Assembly: GCA_949316235.1 (NCBI GenBank)
Contig: OX438755.1
Coordinates: 17,746,151 to 17,810,150, forward strand
DNA from: Oegoconia quadripuncta
Taxonomy: Eukaryota > Arthropoda > Insecta > Lepidoptera > Autostichidae
Reading direction: 5' to 3'
Length of the DNA: 64,000 bases
The notes under the pieces: generated by a model
Database searches by the model: none
What the model saw: only the letters and a program-made list of their open reading frames with translations
What the model was told of the DNA's origin: nothing
Position numbers and translations under genes: made by a program
In this document: positions 53,432 through 64,000 of the stretch, in pieces
Layout: each line of letters begins with the position of its first letter
How positions within the stretch are numbered: the first letter of the stretch is position 1

Positions 53432-53547
53432 AAAACACTGACTAGCCACTAGTCTGATACAAAACACTGACTAGCCACTAGTCTGATACAAAACACTGAC
53501 TAGTCACTAGTCTGATACAAAACATTGACTAGCCACTAGTCTGATAC
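53432..53547. repeat. Tandem repeat, four units of 29 bp
   Basis: Unit AAAACACTGACTAGCCACTA + GTCTGATAC, with one substitution in unit 3 and one in unit 4. Each unit holds a GACTAG-N3-CTAGTC hairpin. Confidence 0.9.
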
Positions 53548-53559
53548 AAATCCATAAAT

Positions 53560-53640
53560 CCGCACTGGGCCAGCGGAATGACTTATGGCCCATCTCCCAG
53601 TGAGAGGAGGCTGGGCCCCAACAGTGGAGTTGAAGTGGGG
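53560..53640 (+). mobile_element. RTE-like LINE 3' end
   Basis: CGCACTGGGCCAGCGGAATG, GGCCCATCTCCCAGTGAGAG and CCCCAACAGTGGAG, a form very common at insect LINE ends. Confidence 0.5.
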
Positions 53641-53701
53641 TTTAACCGCCTCCGTGGCTCAATTGGGTTTATGATATCTAGGATTTGTCTCATAGATATA
53701 T

Positions 53702-53840
53702 TTTTTTTTTATATGAGAGGGCGGCAAACGAGCATGCGGGTCACCTGATGGAAATCAATCACCGCCGCCCATGGACACCCGCAACACCAAAAGGGTCACA
53801 GATGCGTTGCCGGCCTTTGAGGAAGGTGTCCACCCCAGAA
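53702..53840 (-). pseudogene. CR1/Jockey-like LINE tail
   Basis: Nearly the same sequence as 41805-41935: T-tract, GAGGGCGGCAAACGAGCATG, CATGGACACCCGCAACACCA. The frame again ends [20 protein letters not shown]. Confidence 0.65.
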
Positions 53841-54237
53841 TAAGTAGGGCAGCCTGAGCGATGAGGGATTCTCCAGCACTAATAGTGCTGGTACCCTCCT
53901 GGGGTACTAACTCTTTAAATACCGCTACCATTCTGGAGAGAGACTGGAAGGTGAGCCTCCGGCGCCCTCGCTCACAGATATGGCTTCAGAGCGCTAATAT
54001 ATGATATAGGTACGATTGTATTTGTTATAAGTATAATCCGCAGTAATTCATTAAAATTTACCCATGGTTGGCGGCCTTCTGGGGCTGCTGTGTCACGCGA
54101 CCGTTCGCAACCATGCCTTGGGTCGCATTATGAAAAAAAAAATACACATTACATGGAATGGACACTACGTTTAGTCAATATACGCTTCGATACACCGATG
54201 GTATAATTGTTTTGTGGAATATATTCATCACCAACAA
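53841..54237. other. No gene recognised
   Basis: A short inverted repeat (AGCACTAATAGTGCTGG) is at 53875; nothing else. Confidence 0.45.
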
Positions 54238-54554
54238 CTTTTTTTTTATATGCACACCGGTTTGGTACTTGACCTCAATCACACCTGATGTTAAGTGAAG
54301 ATGACGTCGCAGGTGGAAGCGTACTGACCCGGAAATCCCAACACATTTGGGGGATCTTATCTCTGGCAACCGGAACACAACAATGCTATTAACATTGCTG
54401 CTTGGAGGCAGAGTTGGATGAGATCGAGGTAGCTAGCCAAGCGGACATTTAAAATGCCCTACTACCAACCAAACCGACTACTAAATGCTGGGGACCGAAC
54501 CCACTACCTCCGATTCGTAAACCTTATGTTGTTTACATTGAGCCATAGAGGCGG
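54238..54554 (-). mobile_element. SINE-A, near full length
   Basis: All regions present, but the B-box is mutated (GGGGACCGAACC, inverted GGTTCGGTCC). Confidence 0.75.
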
Positions 54555-54612
54555 ACCTCGACCAAAAGATAGTGTAGACCATGCTATGAAACACACCAAG
54601 GAACTGTGTTAT

Positions 54613-54750
54613 AAGCAAAATATCTTCGAAATAACTTTTCATTAAACATTGTAAACATTGCAAGGAACCTGTCCCCTTATTTAGTATTACTGAGATAGAG
54701 ATACGAGGCCCGCACAAAGACCGGGACAGATACACACGCACACGCACACG
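54613..54750. repeat. Interspersed repeat H, copy 2
   Basis: CATTGCAAGGAACCTGTCCC, GAGGCCCGCACAAAGACC and a (CA)n-like end, in the same order as 43945-44090. Confidence 0.6.
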
Positions 54751-55099
54751 TGTAGTGTCTATACAGACATAAATATACTAGTGTTAAACTATTGAACATG
54801 TGTGTGTATCCATATAATTTTTTTCTTGTATTAATATAATATAAATCATTTATTTTTCCAGACAATAAGGTCCATCTTTGTTAGTACAGTCACCAATAAC
54901 TAAGTTAATAAACAGTGGTAGACATTGAAAATTTAAAATAACAATTGTGAATTCAAATGTCAATTGAAAAATTAAAACATAAAGAAAAATCAAAATTGAA
55001 ACATGGAAATTAAATTATATTAATTTGAAATTATTTTGAAAATTGAATTATTATTATAGAAATTGTAGAATTTGTATGTCAGAATTATTATGTAAGTAA
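54751..55099. other. No gene; AAATT-rich
   Basis: 54915-55080 is a degenerate AAATTGAAA-type low-complexity stretch. Confidence 0.5.
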
Positions 55100-55290
55100 A
55101 ATTCAAGTATTGCGTGTGATCTGGGGCACTGGTGCATGCAACGACAACCAGTGCTTCATGAATGGCCCATCCATGCGTCCTGCCACTATAATCTAGATTT
55201 ATCGGTTATTAATTAAAGGCAGTCATTATGTAACAGTCATCGGGGTTTTATTTACTTTCGTCCACCCGTATATGGCGACCCTGCAAACGC
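55100..55290 (+). mobile_element. Possible LTR 3' end with primer-binding site
   Basis: TGTGATCTGGGGCACTGGTG to CGTCCACCCGTATA followed at once by TGGCGACCCTGC. A TGGCGACC-type word after an LTR end is how many insect Ty3/gypsy elements prime. No second LTR or gag-pol was found, so the call is tentative. Confidence 0.3.
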
Positions 55291-55410
55291 GCAGTAGTCG
55301 CCTAGCCTCACCGCGGGAGTAGATATACGCATTCCAGTTTCCTTGTGCAGTACCTAACGACAATGTCAGTCTTCACTTATATTCTCTACAGACTTAAATT
55401 TGAAAATTTT

Positions 55411-55420
55411 ACGCACACGT

Positions 55421-55453
<33 letters not shown>
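55411..55453. repeat. (CA)n microsatellite
   Basis: CACG-interrupted (CA)n. Confidence 0.85.
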
Positions 55454-55454
<1 letters not shown>

Positions 55455-55611
55455 CGCCGTCAAACACATAACATCCCTCGTTTTTCATCCGGGCTTAAAA
55501 ACGTAATGCGCGCAAAGAGTGCTACTCTTCTCTATATTTTTATTTATTTCAATTAATTCTCTCTTTCTTACCACAGCAATAGGGTAGTATTATTATTTAC
55601 AGATACAAATA

Positions 55612-55683
55612 TACCCCGCTGGGGATCGAACCCGCGACCTCCTATTCGAAACCCAATGTTGTTTACATTGAGCCACGGAGGCG
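55612..55683 (-). mobile_element. SINE-A head only
   Basis: TACCCCGCTGGGGATCGAAC, CGCGACCTCC, GAGCCACGGAGGCG. Its 5' end faces the next copy. Confidence 0.7.
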
Positions 55684-55850
55684 TTAATTTTCTACGTAAA
55701 TAACGTCAAGTATTCAAACAAATTAAGTATTAACCGTAAGCATAGCAATCTCTTAAACTTTGCTCTAGAGAATCTCTACAAGTTGGAAGCAACTTAGGAA
55801 TTTAACTTTATACTTACGGTGGAACACTAATTACGTAATAACAACCGTTA

Positions 55851-56089
55851 ACCACCTCCGTGGCTTTACACAACTCAGCGAATCGGAGGTCGCGGCTTCG
55901 ATCCCCAGCGGTGTACAAAATGTCCGCCTAGCTAGCTACCAATATCTTATCTAAGTCTCCGATAAAACAGCAACGTTAATAGCATTGGTGTGTACCGGCT
56001 GTCACAGATAAGATACCCAGGCTCTCAAATAACATGGGGTTTCCGGGTAAGTAAGCTTTTACCTTCAACCTCATCTTCACTTAACATCA
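55851..56089 (+). mobile_element. SINE-A with internal deletions
   Basis: Head CACCTCCGTGGCTTTACAC, B-box GGCTTCGATCC, tail to CACTTAACATCATC. The GTTTAAGTACTCGG block is deleted. Confidence 0.7.
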
Positions 56090-56424
56090 TCATCACAAAT
56101 ATTCTGATATACAATCTGCTTAGGAGTAATGATTGTATGATGATTTATAAGTATAAAGAAGTATCTATAGTTAGTAGTAAGTATCATGCACCCTACTTGT
56201 TTTTGGATCTACAAATTTCCCATAGCTGTGGGTTGTCTGCAATTGAAAAAAAAAATAGATAAAACCGTCTAATTATTATTAATGATTTATTTGAAATCAC
56301 ATAGCCATAATTACAAATTTAAAATTTAAGTTATACATTTAGAAGCCAAAATAGATCTCAGTAAGTTTGTACATAGCTTATTTTGTTATCTTATCTATCG
56401 AGACATAAAATTGTTGTCTAATTG
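56090..56424. other. No gene recognised
   Basis: Nothing recognised. Confidence 0.5.
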
Positions 56425-56497
56425 TGTTCTATTGTTATCATCTTAAAATATTGTAATTTATTTTGTGCAATAAAAAGTATTTGTATTGAAGTACACT
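56425..56497 (+). mobile_element. LINE 3' tail
   Basis: TTATTTTGTGCAATAAAAAG then TATTTGTATTGAAG, like 4380-4437. Confidence 0.4.
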
Positions 56498-56792
56498 GTT
56501 CCCTAGAATATATTTACAATACATAAATATGTTTATATTCCAATAGGTACCTATAAACTTAAAACTTCATCAGCAGAAGTTGTGATAAAGGTAGCCAAGT
56601 TCAGCTTTGTGCTGTTGTAACATAAGTCGTACCAGCGCTGATTTTCAACTTGGTCCTCTGCTTGCCATATTCGTTAATTACAGTGATAATGAAAAACATA
56701 TTTTGAATTAATACCACATTCACTAAAACTTGATTTATCCATCCATTTCATTACGTCACCTGACACAATCCCATCAAAAGCCAAACCGTACA

Positions 56793-57168
56793 AACAAAAC
56801 GATCTTGAGATTGAGATCGCATCTCAGTCTCAATACAATTTTTTTATACTGTTTTGATATTATATATTTTTATTATTAATATATCTCGGACACTTACACC
56901 AATCATCTAGACCCAAACTAAGCAAAGCTTGTGCTACGCATACTAGATAACGGATAAACATATATAAATATTTATATAAACATCCATGACTCGGGATAGA
57001 ATGTTCATGTTCATCACACAAACATTTAGCCCTCGTGGAATTCGAATCCACAACTGTTGGTTTCGCTAACAGGGTGACTATCCACTACGCAAATCGGTCG
57101 TCAGAGAATATGCATCAGCGTCATCTTAAGGTCATCTCTATCTTGAGAACGGTTTATTAATACGGGCC
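56793..57168. mobile_element. Harbinger-type MITE, copy 2, interrupted by SINE-B
   Basis: Left piece AACGATCTTGAGATTGAGAT matches the interior of copy 1 (about 20492). The right piece ends TTTATTAATACGGGCC + TAA. The left TIR is missing. SINE-B at 56868-57103 splits it. Confidence 0.55.
56868..57103 (-). mobile_element. SINE-B, full length
   Basis: Minus strand: GACGACCGATTTGCGTAGTG, GGATTCGAATTCCACGAG (B-box with changes), central domain, ACCAATCATCTAGACC-type tail and an ATTT-rich end. Confidence 0.8.
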
Positions 57169-57789
57169 TAAGCCCCTAATGATGTTACATTTATAGGTCT
57201 TATATAAAAGCTATTCGAAGATTTGAACAATGAAATAAACAAGGTTCCAATAAAAAAAAATCGGACACGTGCGACTCTGACTCGCGCACCGAGTGTTCCG
57301 TATAAACTTGTATGTAGATAAATTGAAGATTATGTTCATGTTAAACACATTGCAATAGCTGACATAAATAATTAATTTGTCTAAAATTTTTCATATTTAT
57401 ATGTTAGTCTTGTCTTTCCAGAATGTATAAACTTATATTTGCTTTATATTTAATTTGACATGTAGCTATTTATACATGTAGCTATTTATACAACTTCAGC
57501 AATTTTTGCACGCCACAAAGGCAAGTCATAGTGGTTCTCTAATATAATAGTTTACATCTGTTTCTGTATACCTGTGATTAGGCAAATAAATAGATAATAA
57601 ATAAATAATGAAATCGAGGAATATTGTAGTCGCGAAATTGTTTTTTGTACTTATGATTTGAATCCTTGTTTCTTGTCAAATATCATGTTTCTAGGTCAAC
57701 GGGGTGTAGGTACCACATAAGGTAATTTTTTTTTCAGAGTGTTTAAATATGTGGCATAAATAGCCGTATTTTTAGCTTTTAATTTTTGA
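57169..57789. other. No gene recognised
   Basis: TTATACATGTAGCTATT is tandemly doubled near 57461-57490. Nothing else. Confidence 0.45.
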
Positions 57790-57905
57790 TCGCCTTGACT
57801 TAGAATCAACTGGCAAAGGGCAGCGCGAATTGGCGTAATGGAGAAGAGGACTATACCCAGCAATGGGTGGATGTGGGCTGAGATTGATGACGATAATGAT
57901 AAATT
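57790..57905 (+). mobile_element. RTE-like LINE 3' end
   Basis: GGAGAAGAGGACTATACCCA, GCAATGGGTGGATGTGGGCT, then GATGACGATAATGATAA, the usual (GAT)n-like finish. Confidence 0.5.
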
Positions 57906-58519
57906 AAGATCTTGACTCTATAATCAATCGATAATAAATATAACAAAATGGTGCTATCACCAAGGGACCGTAGACCTAAATATTGATAATATCATATTAT
58001 CATATAACACGCGTTCCAAAGAAAAGAGCTCTCAAGAAACAGATGGAAAACGAAGTAATCCTAGAAGGGTTTCTATATTCCTTTTGAGTCACAGAACCCT
58101 AAAAACATGTCTATATTTGTTTCTGCAGCTATAAATATCGAGTTTCAATTACCTACGTCACGCTAAATAGTTTCTAAAACAGGTGACCAATCAGACATCG
58201 AGGTATTCATTGTGTTTCGTTTTGCCTTTTTTGATCAGGAACACTAAAAATTAGCATCTCCAATGCCATGGCATGAATAATGAATGGTTCGTTAATATTC
58301 CCTGGCAATTATGGACTGCTAATCGTGATCCTGTTGTATTTTGCCTTCAATACAGATGCGATAATGGCCCTTTACGAAATACTTGACACAATACAGCCAA
58401 GCACTACCTAGTATGTTTCGTGATATTTACACCTGATGAACGTTAGCGCATCAAACAAGAGTATATTCTTATGAAGAGTATGTTGTTTTTTTTTAAACTA
58501 AAATATTGAGTTTTAGACA
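57906..58519. other. No gene recognised
   Basis: Nothing recognised. Confidence 0.5.
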
Positions 58520-58654
58520 GTGGTGTCGATTCGGATGTACATCAACTAAACTAAAAGCAGGTTTGGAGTGGTGCCGTCGCATCGTACTGTTGCAGGGAGA
58601 AAACTTTAAAACTTTTTAGTTTAGGTAAGTTGGTGTACATCCGAATCGACACCA
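58520..58654. mobile_element. Palindromic MITE
   Basis: Arms TGGTGTCGATTCGGATGTAC + A(T/C)CAAC...CTAAACTAAAA face each other around about 55 bp. The right arm has a six-base insert relative to the left. A solo arm is at 22427-22473. Confidence 0.7.
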
Positions 58655-58734
58655 GTATGTAGCTAATACAAATGTAATGCTGTACGTTTGTATGTGGACG
58701 TGTATGTGTGTGGGGAGGCGTGTTTGTGAGTATA

Positions 58735-58901
58735 TGTGTCCACCTACACGTCCACATACGAACGTACACACACACACACACGTACACGTACACACACACG
58801 TAAATACACACACGTACACACACACACACGCACACACACACACACACACACACACGTACACACACACACACACACACACGTACACACACACACACACGTA
58901 A

Positions 58902-58963
<62 letters not shown>

Positions 58964-59062
58964 CCACACACACGTACACACGTACACACACACACACGTA
59001 CACACACACACACACACACACACGTAAATACACACAGCAATGCACACACACGTACACGAGTT
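58735..59062. repeat. Long (CA)n array with CGTA punctuation
   Basis: About 330 bp of ACAC broken by CGTACAC and CGTAAATACAC units. All long open frames here on both strands (VCVCV or THTHT) are artefacts of the repeat. Confidence 0.95.
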
Positions 59063-60019
59063 CATTGGGGAGTTAGCAGCTGATGCTCACAACACAAGTA
59101 TTATGCTTAACATGGGCTTCAGCTGGGAACATAATATTTTAAAATACAATATTTATAAATTGTAAATAAATGAGGATACATAACGCACATGTACGTAGTA
59201 AATAATTACTGAATTTTATATCATGTTATATTTATTTCTTTCTTTCTTTCTATGTTGTCAAATTTACGTGCTACGACCAAGATATGTGAAATTTTCGCAT
59301 GTGAAGTATACGAGGACGTACATGTATGAATCCTCATTCATTTATTTTAGTATTGGAATCAGTTTGCTACCGGATACAATATTGAAATATTTCGTGTGAA
59401 TAACTAAATAAATGTTACAGCCTACACGCCTTAACCGATATTATAGCAAAGGCGTGTCGATAGATTTATATCAACCGGTGAGTGACATGGATAGGTGACG
59501 TCACAAAAACCCAATATAACGCACGCTACACTTTTACCATAGTCGGGTTTCTAATTTTTACTCGAAATTAAAGTAATTTTGTTAGTTTATTCGGATAGCA
59601 TTCGTTACAGAGCATCAAGATAAATATTTGTTTTTCACAAAGTTAAATGAAAAGTCGCACTTGACCACGACCTAACTCCAAAAACGACAGGTTTATACGC
59701 CTCCGAGATTCATCAATGCGCATGACCTATATTGTCACCAGTATGGTTTAAAATACGTAAATGTATATTTTATGTGCTGGGTTGTGACCGCGCGCTTCCG
59801 AATGTTTTTAAAATGCGCAAATATTCACTCGAGGCAATGGCGTTATACGTGACTTTATTTTGGTGTGACAGAAACTGAGTGTGTGCTGTAATGTCAATTT
59901 CAATTGACATCTGTCAGCTGTGCCGTGATCGAAGCGATGCCGAAAGCGGTTTAATTTATGACAAAAGTTTTGAGTAACGCAATCAGCAAGTACCTTCATA
60001 TATGAAATGAAATGAAAAT
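59063..60019. other. No gene recognised
   Basis: TACAGCCTACACGCCTTAAC near 59417 resembles 3220-3240. Nothing else. Confidence 0.45.
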
Positions 60020-60200
60020 CACTTATTCATGTAGGCAATACAATATGCACTTATGAACGTCACTTGTTTTTTAAACTACCACTAGCTCGGAACGCGACCA
60101 ATACTGAGAAGAGCTAGCGAGAAACTCAGAGGGTTTGTCTCTTTTCAATCAGTCATTTACAATCAAGAAAGGTTACAACAATTTTTATATATCATGTAGA
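60020..60200 (-). mobile_element. LINE 3' UTR fragment
   Basis: AGCTAGCGAGAAACTCAGAG and AATCACTTATTCATGTAGGC fit a LINE 3' UTR of the GAGTTTCTTGC type, ending (ATTTC)n on the minus strand. Confidence 0.45.
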
Positions 60201-60346
60201 GGAGCCGTTTAATCCCATGGAGAGACTATCATTAATCCCAAAAGCCCGACATGCCTTACTGAATTTACGATCAGAACTATTAACTATTTTGGAACACCCA
60301 AACATACTGTATGGGATATCTCTGACCACCCCATAATTTTTTTTAA

Positions 60347-60440
60347 ACCAAACCGAGTACTACATATGTACCCCGCTGGGATCGAACCCGCGATCACCGA
60401 TTCGTAAACATAAGTTGTTTACACGGAGTCATGGATATGG
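60347..60440 (-). mobile_element. SINE-A head, diverged
   Basis: ACCAAACCGAGTACTACATA, GGGATCGAACCCGCGATCAC; the A-box is damaged (GAGTCATGGATATGG). Confidence 0.6.
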
Positions 60441-60501
60441 TTAAAATATTTGTGTTTAATATTTTTACAATAAATTGTTAAATTCCGTATATAAAATATA
60501 C

Positions 60502-60777
60502 CCGCCTCCGTGGCTTACGAATCGGATGTCGCGGGTTCGATCCCCAGCGGGGTACATGTTCAGTACTCGGTTTGGTTGGAGGTAGGCCATTTCAAATGTC
60601 CACCTGGCTAGCTACCACCTTCAAAACAGTAATATTAATAGCGTTGTTGTGTTCCGGTTGTCAGAGATAACCAAATATTTGGGTTTCAGGGTCAGTACGC
60701 TTCCACCTTCGGCCTCATCTTCACTTAACATCAGGCGTGTTTGAGGTCAAGTGCTAATCCGTTGTGCATAAAAAAAA
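60502..60777 (+). mobile_element. SINE-A with short head
   Basis: CCGCCTCCGTGGCTTACGAA (26 bases of the head deleted), intact B-box, tail CATCAGGCGTGTTTGAGGTC, A7. Head-to-head with the copy 60 bp upstream. Confidence 0.75.
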
Positions 60778-61194
60778 TAACAATGACATTAGCGCGCTGA
60801 CGCGCTGTAAGAGTGATTACATTAAATGTCAAATATAAACCGATCGTAAGCACTGCTCATACAGTGTCTGTAATGTGTATAATTTTAAACCGGGAGCGCT
60901 CTGATACTATCCATATCAAATACCGTACCTTCCCAAAGCAATATACTCCGTAAAACTTCGGTTAAAGTTGAATGGGGGTGTAGTTAATATTACGATACGA
61001 AGTTATCAAGATTGTAAAGTTCCGTTGATTATTATCTACCTATATAAAATTTAATACATTAAACTTGGAAGTTGGGTTCGCTTCGAACGACTTGTTGGCA
61101 GTTTTTGGAATATTCGATTAAAAAGTAAACTAAATATATCGGGGCAATGATTCTCGCCAATTCGAAGTATCACTATCAACACTTTCATACTATT
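60778..61194. other. No gene recognised
   Basis: Nothing recognised. Confidence 0.5.
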
Positions 61195-61400
61195 TATTAT
61201 GCAGGCAGAGCATGTCCACTGCTCTGCCTAAATAATTTGGCCGGTTGGAGGCGGCCTGCATCCAGCGGCATCCTGCGACCTATATTAGATCGTCAACCTG
61301 GGCAGTCCTATGCCGCACTTGGCAGTGCATGGTCTCCATTCTAAAACTTGATGACGCAATGGAGAACAATCCTGCCTACTGCGAGAATCGTGCTCTCTGA
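61195..61400 (-). pseudogene. RTE-like LINE remnant
   Basis: GGCCGGTTGGAGGCGGCCTG and TGGCAGTGCATGGTCTCCAT are the inverse of a common LINE C-terminal coding region (MExRTxxxAL; QAASNRP in reverse). Decayed. Confidence 0.4.
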
Positions 61401-61421
61401 TCATAAAACAATTTGACAGTC

Positions 61422-61530
61422 CTAACGACTTTTTCAGCTTAATCGGGCGGTGGGGCGAACGCGATAGAGGTGGTTGCAACCGACGCCTAAGGGTGCCCAT
61501 GCAGAGCTCGAACCTCGGCTTAGGGCGTTG
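61422..61530. repeat. Interspersed repeat G, copy 2
   Basis: Matches 7336-7465 with a deletion of about 20 bases in the middle. Confidence 0.5.
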
Positions 61531-61659
61531 AGGAATATGTTACTTAATTAGTTATAACGTTTAGTGAGTGTATTAGGTACGCCCAATGCACGCTTTTCAA
61601 AACTCCATCCTGCGCAGCATGACATCCTTTATTGCGTGTTACTTAGGAGTGAAAGTGGG

Positions 61660-61826
61660 ATAATAAATAATATAAATAATAATAAATATCCTTGAACATA
61701 TACAGACCGCGCCCTATAGGAACTAGCGTTAAGCAACTAGGCTTGTGTTGTGGATACAAAATTTTAATGGTTGATACACTACACAAATCATTTTTTTTGT
61801 AAATAAATACATATATAAATGAACAC
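61660..61826 (-). mobile_element. SINE-C 3' part
   Basis: GCGCCCTATAGGAACTAGCG (diverged), GGCTTGTGTTGTGGATACAA, GTAAATAAATACATATATAA. Confidence 0.65.
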
Positions 61827-62100
61827 AAATGGACCAATATTATCTCGCGCGACATAAACGTTTATCGCGCCTTTCATGCTACTAGTGCTGCTAATCTTAT
61901 GGCCTGGACAGAACAGCGTTTCATAAGCTCCCTGCAGCCTATCCAGCACTAATGACGCCGCCGCTTCTGCTCACCATGGTCAATTTATGTTGTTACGAAT
62001 TAATGTTATGATCGCCTATCTGAAAAATGAGCTATTATGTTGTTTTAATTAAATTATTTATATAAAATAAGTATAACTATGACGATATTTACACACGACA

Positions 62101-62369
62101 GACGATCTGTTTGATGTAGTGGTAAGAAACTCTGACGACTATACCAAATAGACGCGGGTTCGAATCCCGCTAGGGGCATATGTTAGTGTGAGGAATACGG
62201 ACATGTGTACCTGAGTTACGGATGTTTTCATTTATAATAAGTATTTCTTTACGAAAATAAATGTATTTATGTAGTATATTAACCATCTGGTATCCACAAC
62301 ACAAGCCTATAGTTGCTTACTGTGGAACTAGATGGTACTGTGTGTATGTCTAAGGATATTTATTATTTA
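62101..62369 (+). mobile_element. SINE-C, full length
   Basis: GATCTGTTTGATGTAGTGGT, GACGCGGGTTCGAATCCCGC, central domain (GTGTACCTGAGTTACGGATG), ATTAACCATCTGGTATCCAC, AACTAGATGGTACTGTGTGT. Confidence 0.8.
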
Positions 62370-63404
62370 CTCTGCAATTGAATAAACTATCAATAACAAA
62401 CCAAAAGCACAACCATTAGAAATCTCAGCGATATTTGAGAATAAACCGTAAAATCAAGATATTTATCTCGGGTTTGGTCAGAGTACGGGCTGATCACGAG
62501 GGAAGTATCCAAATTAGGCTGACTGGTGTCGAAATGGGTCGATTGAGGGCTATCAGGAGATGAAAGTGGCCGAAATGAGCCGATTCAGCCGCAAGCCAAG
62601 GAACAATTTACATAGCAACGAATTTATGTAATAGGCACCATTAATATTATAACGCTAGTTATTAATTTCGACCACCTCAGTTCCGTAAAATATTGTTTCA
62701 TAATTTCAGTTGCTCCAACTACGCAAATTAACTCTAAGAGGGAGGTGAAGGTGATGAACCTACTGTGACTGATGACGAACTAAGTAAATTCAATGAACTT
62801 GGCGGTAACTATACCTTTACAATTCTTCTTGAAATGAGTGTGTCAATGTATATATTCGCCCAGAATTCGACCACGCATACAGCATTGTCTGCAGCCGCGC
62901 AAAGCCTCCTTGATACAGTGGACAGAAGGACAAATGTGCCATGTTTAGCGATAGCGCTCCAAAATCGCAATGCGTTTGTGATTGGCTAATGAAGCCCCAT
63001 TTTGCCAGATTTGCTCTGCAACGACCGACGGCATTCGAGAATTAAATTTTTTTTTTCCTTTCCTCTCCTAAGGGGTCAAAGGAGGGAGTAATATTAGAAA
63101 TAAAATACGCCCCAAATACAGAGCCTCCTCCTTTTTTGAAGTCGTTTAAAAAGTCAATATTTCCGGAACTACGGACTAGAAAAAATTCAATTGATATGTA
63201 GGCAATAGTATGGAAATACATAATCACGTGATTCGACATGGCGATAGTTCTAATACAAAATGTTTGATGGCGCCAACGCGCTACAGTTTCTTTTGCTGTA
63301 TTTTACCGTGATGAAAATTAATTTTCATTTCTATATAGGTATACACAGATTTATTTATAAAAACATGCATGACTCTGATTAAAATATTCGTATTCATCAT
63401 CATA
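62370..63404. other. No gene supported
   Basis: An open frame at 62728-62989 (EGGEGDEPTVTDDELSKFNE...) has no motif and no usable splice or start context. At 63340-63400 there are eroded words of the SINE central domain. Confidence 0.45.
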
Positions 63405-63525
63405 CATCGTAGGTCTGCTGGAAGAAATTTCATTGTAGAAATAAGCAGAACCTGTTGTGTCGTCACTATTATGTTGTATCTGTATGTTTTTTTTCTTGTG
63501 TGCAATAAATGATAAATAAATAATT
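63405..63525 (+). mobile_element. LINE 3' tail, family K
   Basis: TAGGTCTGCTGGAAGAAATT, GCAGAACCTGTTGTGTCGTC, GTGCAATAAATGATAAATAA. Near-identical inverse of 35855-35985. Confidence 0.65.
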
Positions 63526-64000
63526 ACCTACACCATTGAGGAAATCCTTTATCCTTTCCTTCGGTCGCGAGGCCGTGTGGTTATGTCGGACTCTTTCGTC
63601 CGACTAAAATTCGTGAGACACAATTTTTACCAATTTTTTTCCGATCGGCCCCTTAAGGGGTACACTAATGAGGTCCGTTGGCAACGCAACACTGAATTCG
63701 TTCCATTTCTCTCATCTTGGCTGTCATCTCGTTAGGTTTGGTGTGGAAAAAATAATGAATTGGAAAGAGCGTGTTTCCTTTCTGCAGCGACCCAGCAACC
63801 CCCTTCGTGGCCATAAGCTATGTACAAGGTTAATTCACGGGCCGATCGCTTCGAAGTTGCCGACGTATAATATTAGAACATAAAACCAACTTTTTATTTT
63901 ATGTGGCGAACAGATTGCCAATTCCCTTACTCATCTAGATTTCAGCGATGACTTGAAGGATAATGGAGGAGTTAGAGAGTTAACAGAAAAGTTTGGAAAT
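63526..64000. other. No gene recognised
   Basis: GC-richer than average, but with no motif or convincing frame up to the window edge. Confidence 0.45.

Noticed and set aside
53432..53547. CRISPR-like regular repeats
   Set aside because: The units are directly contiguous with no spacers, and the DNA is clearly eukaryotic.
58551..59083. Long open frames on both strands over the CA array
   Set aside because: They encode only VCVC or THTH repeats; a microsatellite leaves all frames open.
62728..62989. Acidic open frame possibly preceded by a splice acceptor
   Set aside because: All three frames downstream of the TTTCAG at about 62708 meet a stop before or shortly after entering this frame; no motif.

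Overview
The window looks like intergenic or intronic DNA from an insect nuclear genome, most likely a lepidopteran. It is AT-rich. I found no convincing host gene, no true tRNA or rRNA gene, no operon and no CRISPR array. What is here is a dense, nested deposit of transposable elements. The lepidopteran assignment is an inference from the overall repeat style (abundant tRNA-derived SINEs, RTE/CR1-like LINE debris, many small palindromic DNA elements); no host marker gene confirms it.

Layout. 1-9.7 kb: LINE debris (RTE-, R1- and CR1/L2-like), SINEs and a foldback MITE. 9.74-14.93 kb: three members of one Tc1/mariner-superfamily group with very long terminal inverted repeats (TIRs). Copy A (9740-11859) has an intact 353-residue transposase, copy B (11866-12887) is a diverged deleted relative directly abutting A, and copy C (13941-14929) is a near-identical deletion derivative of A. 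18.16-19.47 kb: a classical 1.3 kb mariner whose transposase carries one frameshift. 20-25 kb: Harbinger-like and hAT-like MITEs. 26.7-33.8 kb: CR1/L2-group LINEs, including a 3.6 kb copy with an esterase-like ORF1 remnant, endonuclease and reverse transcriptase, damaged by a frameshift, a deletion, a stop codon and a SINE insertion. 35-46 kb: MITEs, SINEs and a three-layer nest at 39.2-40.0 kb. 47.66-51.34 kb: a 3.7 kb decayed PIF/Harbinger element with transposase remnants on the minus strand and a separate, apparently spliced small gene on the plus strand. 53-64 kb: SINEs, LINE tails, a possible LTR/primer-binding-site remnant and a long (CA)n array.

Three SINE families recur: SINE-A (about 330 bp, about 20 copies or fragments), SINE-B and SINE-C. 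All three have a Pol III B-box. SINE-A shares its 3' tail with a LINE family also present here, and B and C share a central domain.

The most notable points are (i) a tRNA-like block (D-arm-like hairpin, a T-run, and an invariant 12-base B-box at a fixed distance of 51 bases) kept inside both TIRs of two diverged transposons; (ii) internal deletions in copies B and C that start at almost the same transposase codons; (iii) the spliced plus-strand gene inside the Harbinger element; and (iv) repeated 5'-to-5' inverted pairing of SINE-A copies. All family assignments come from reading motifs by eye; no database search was run.
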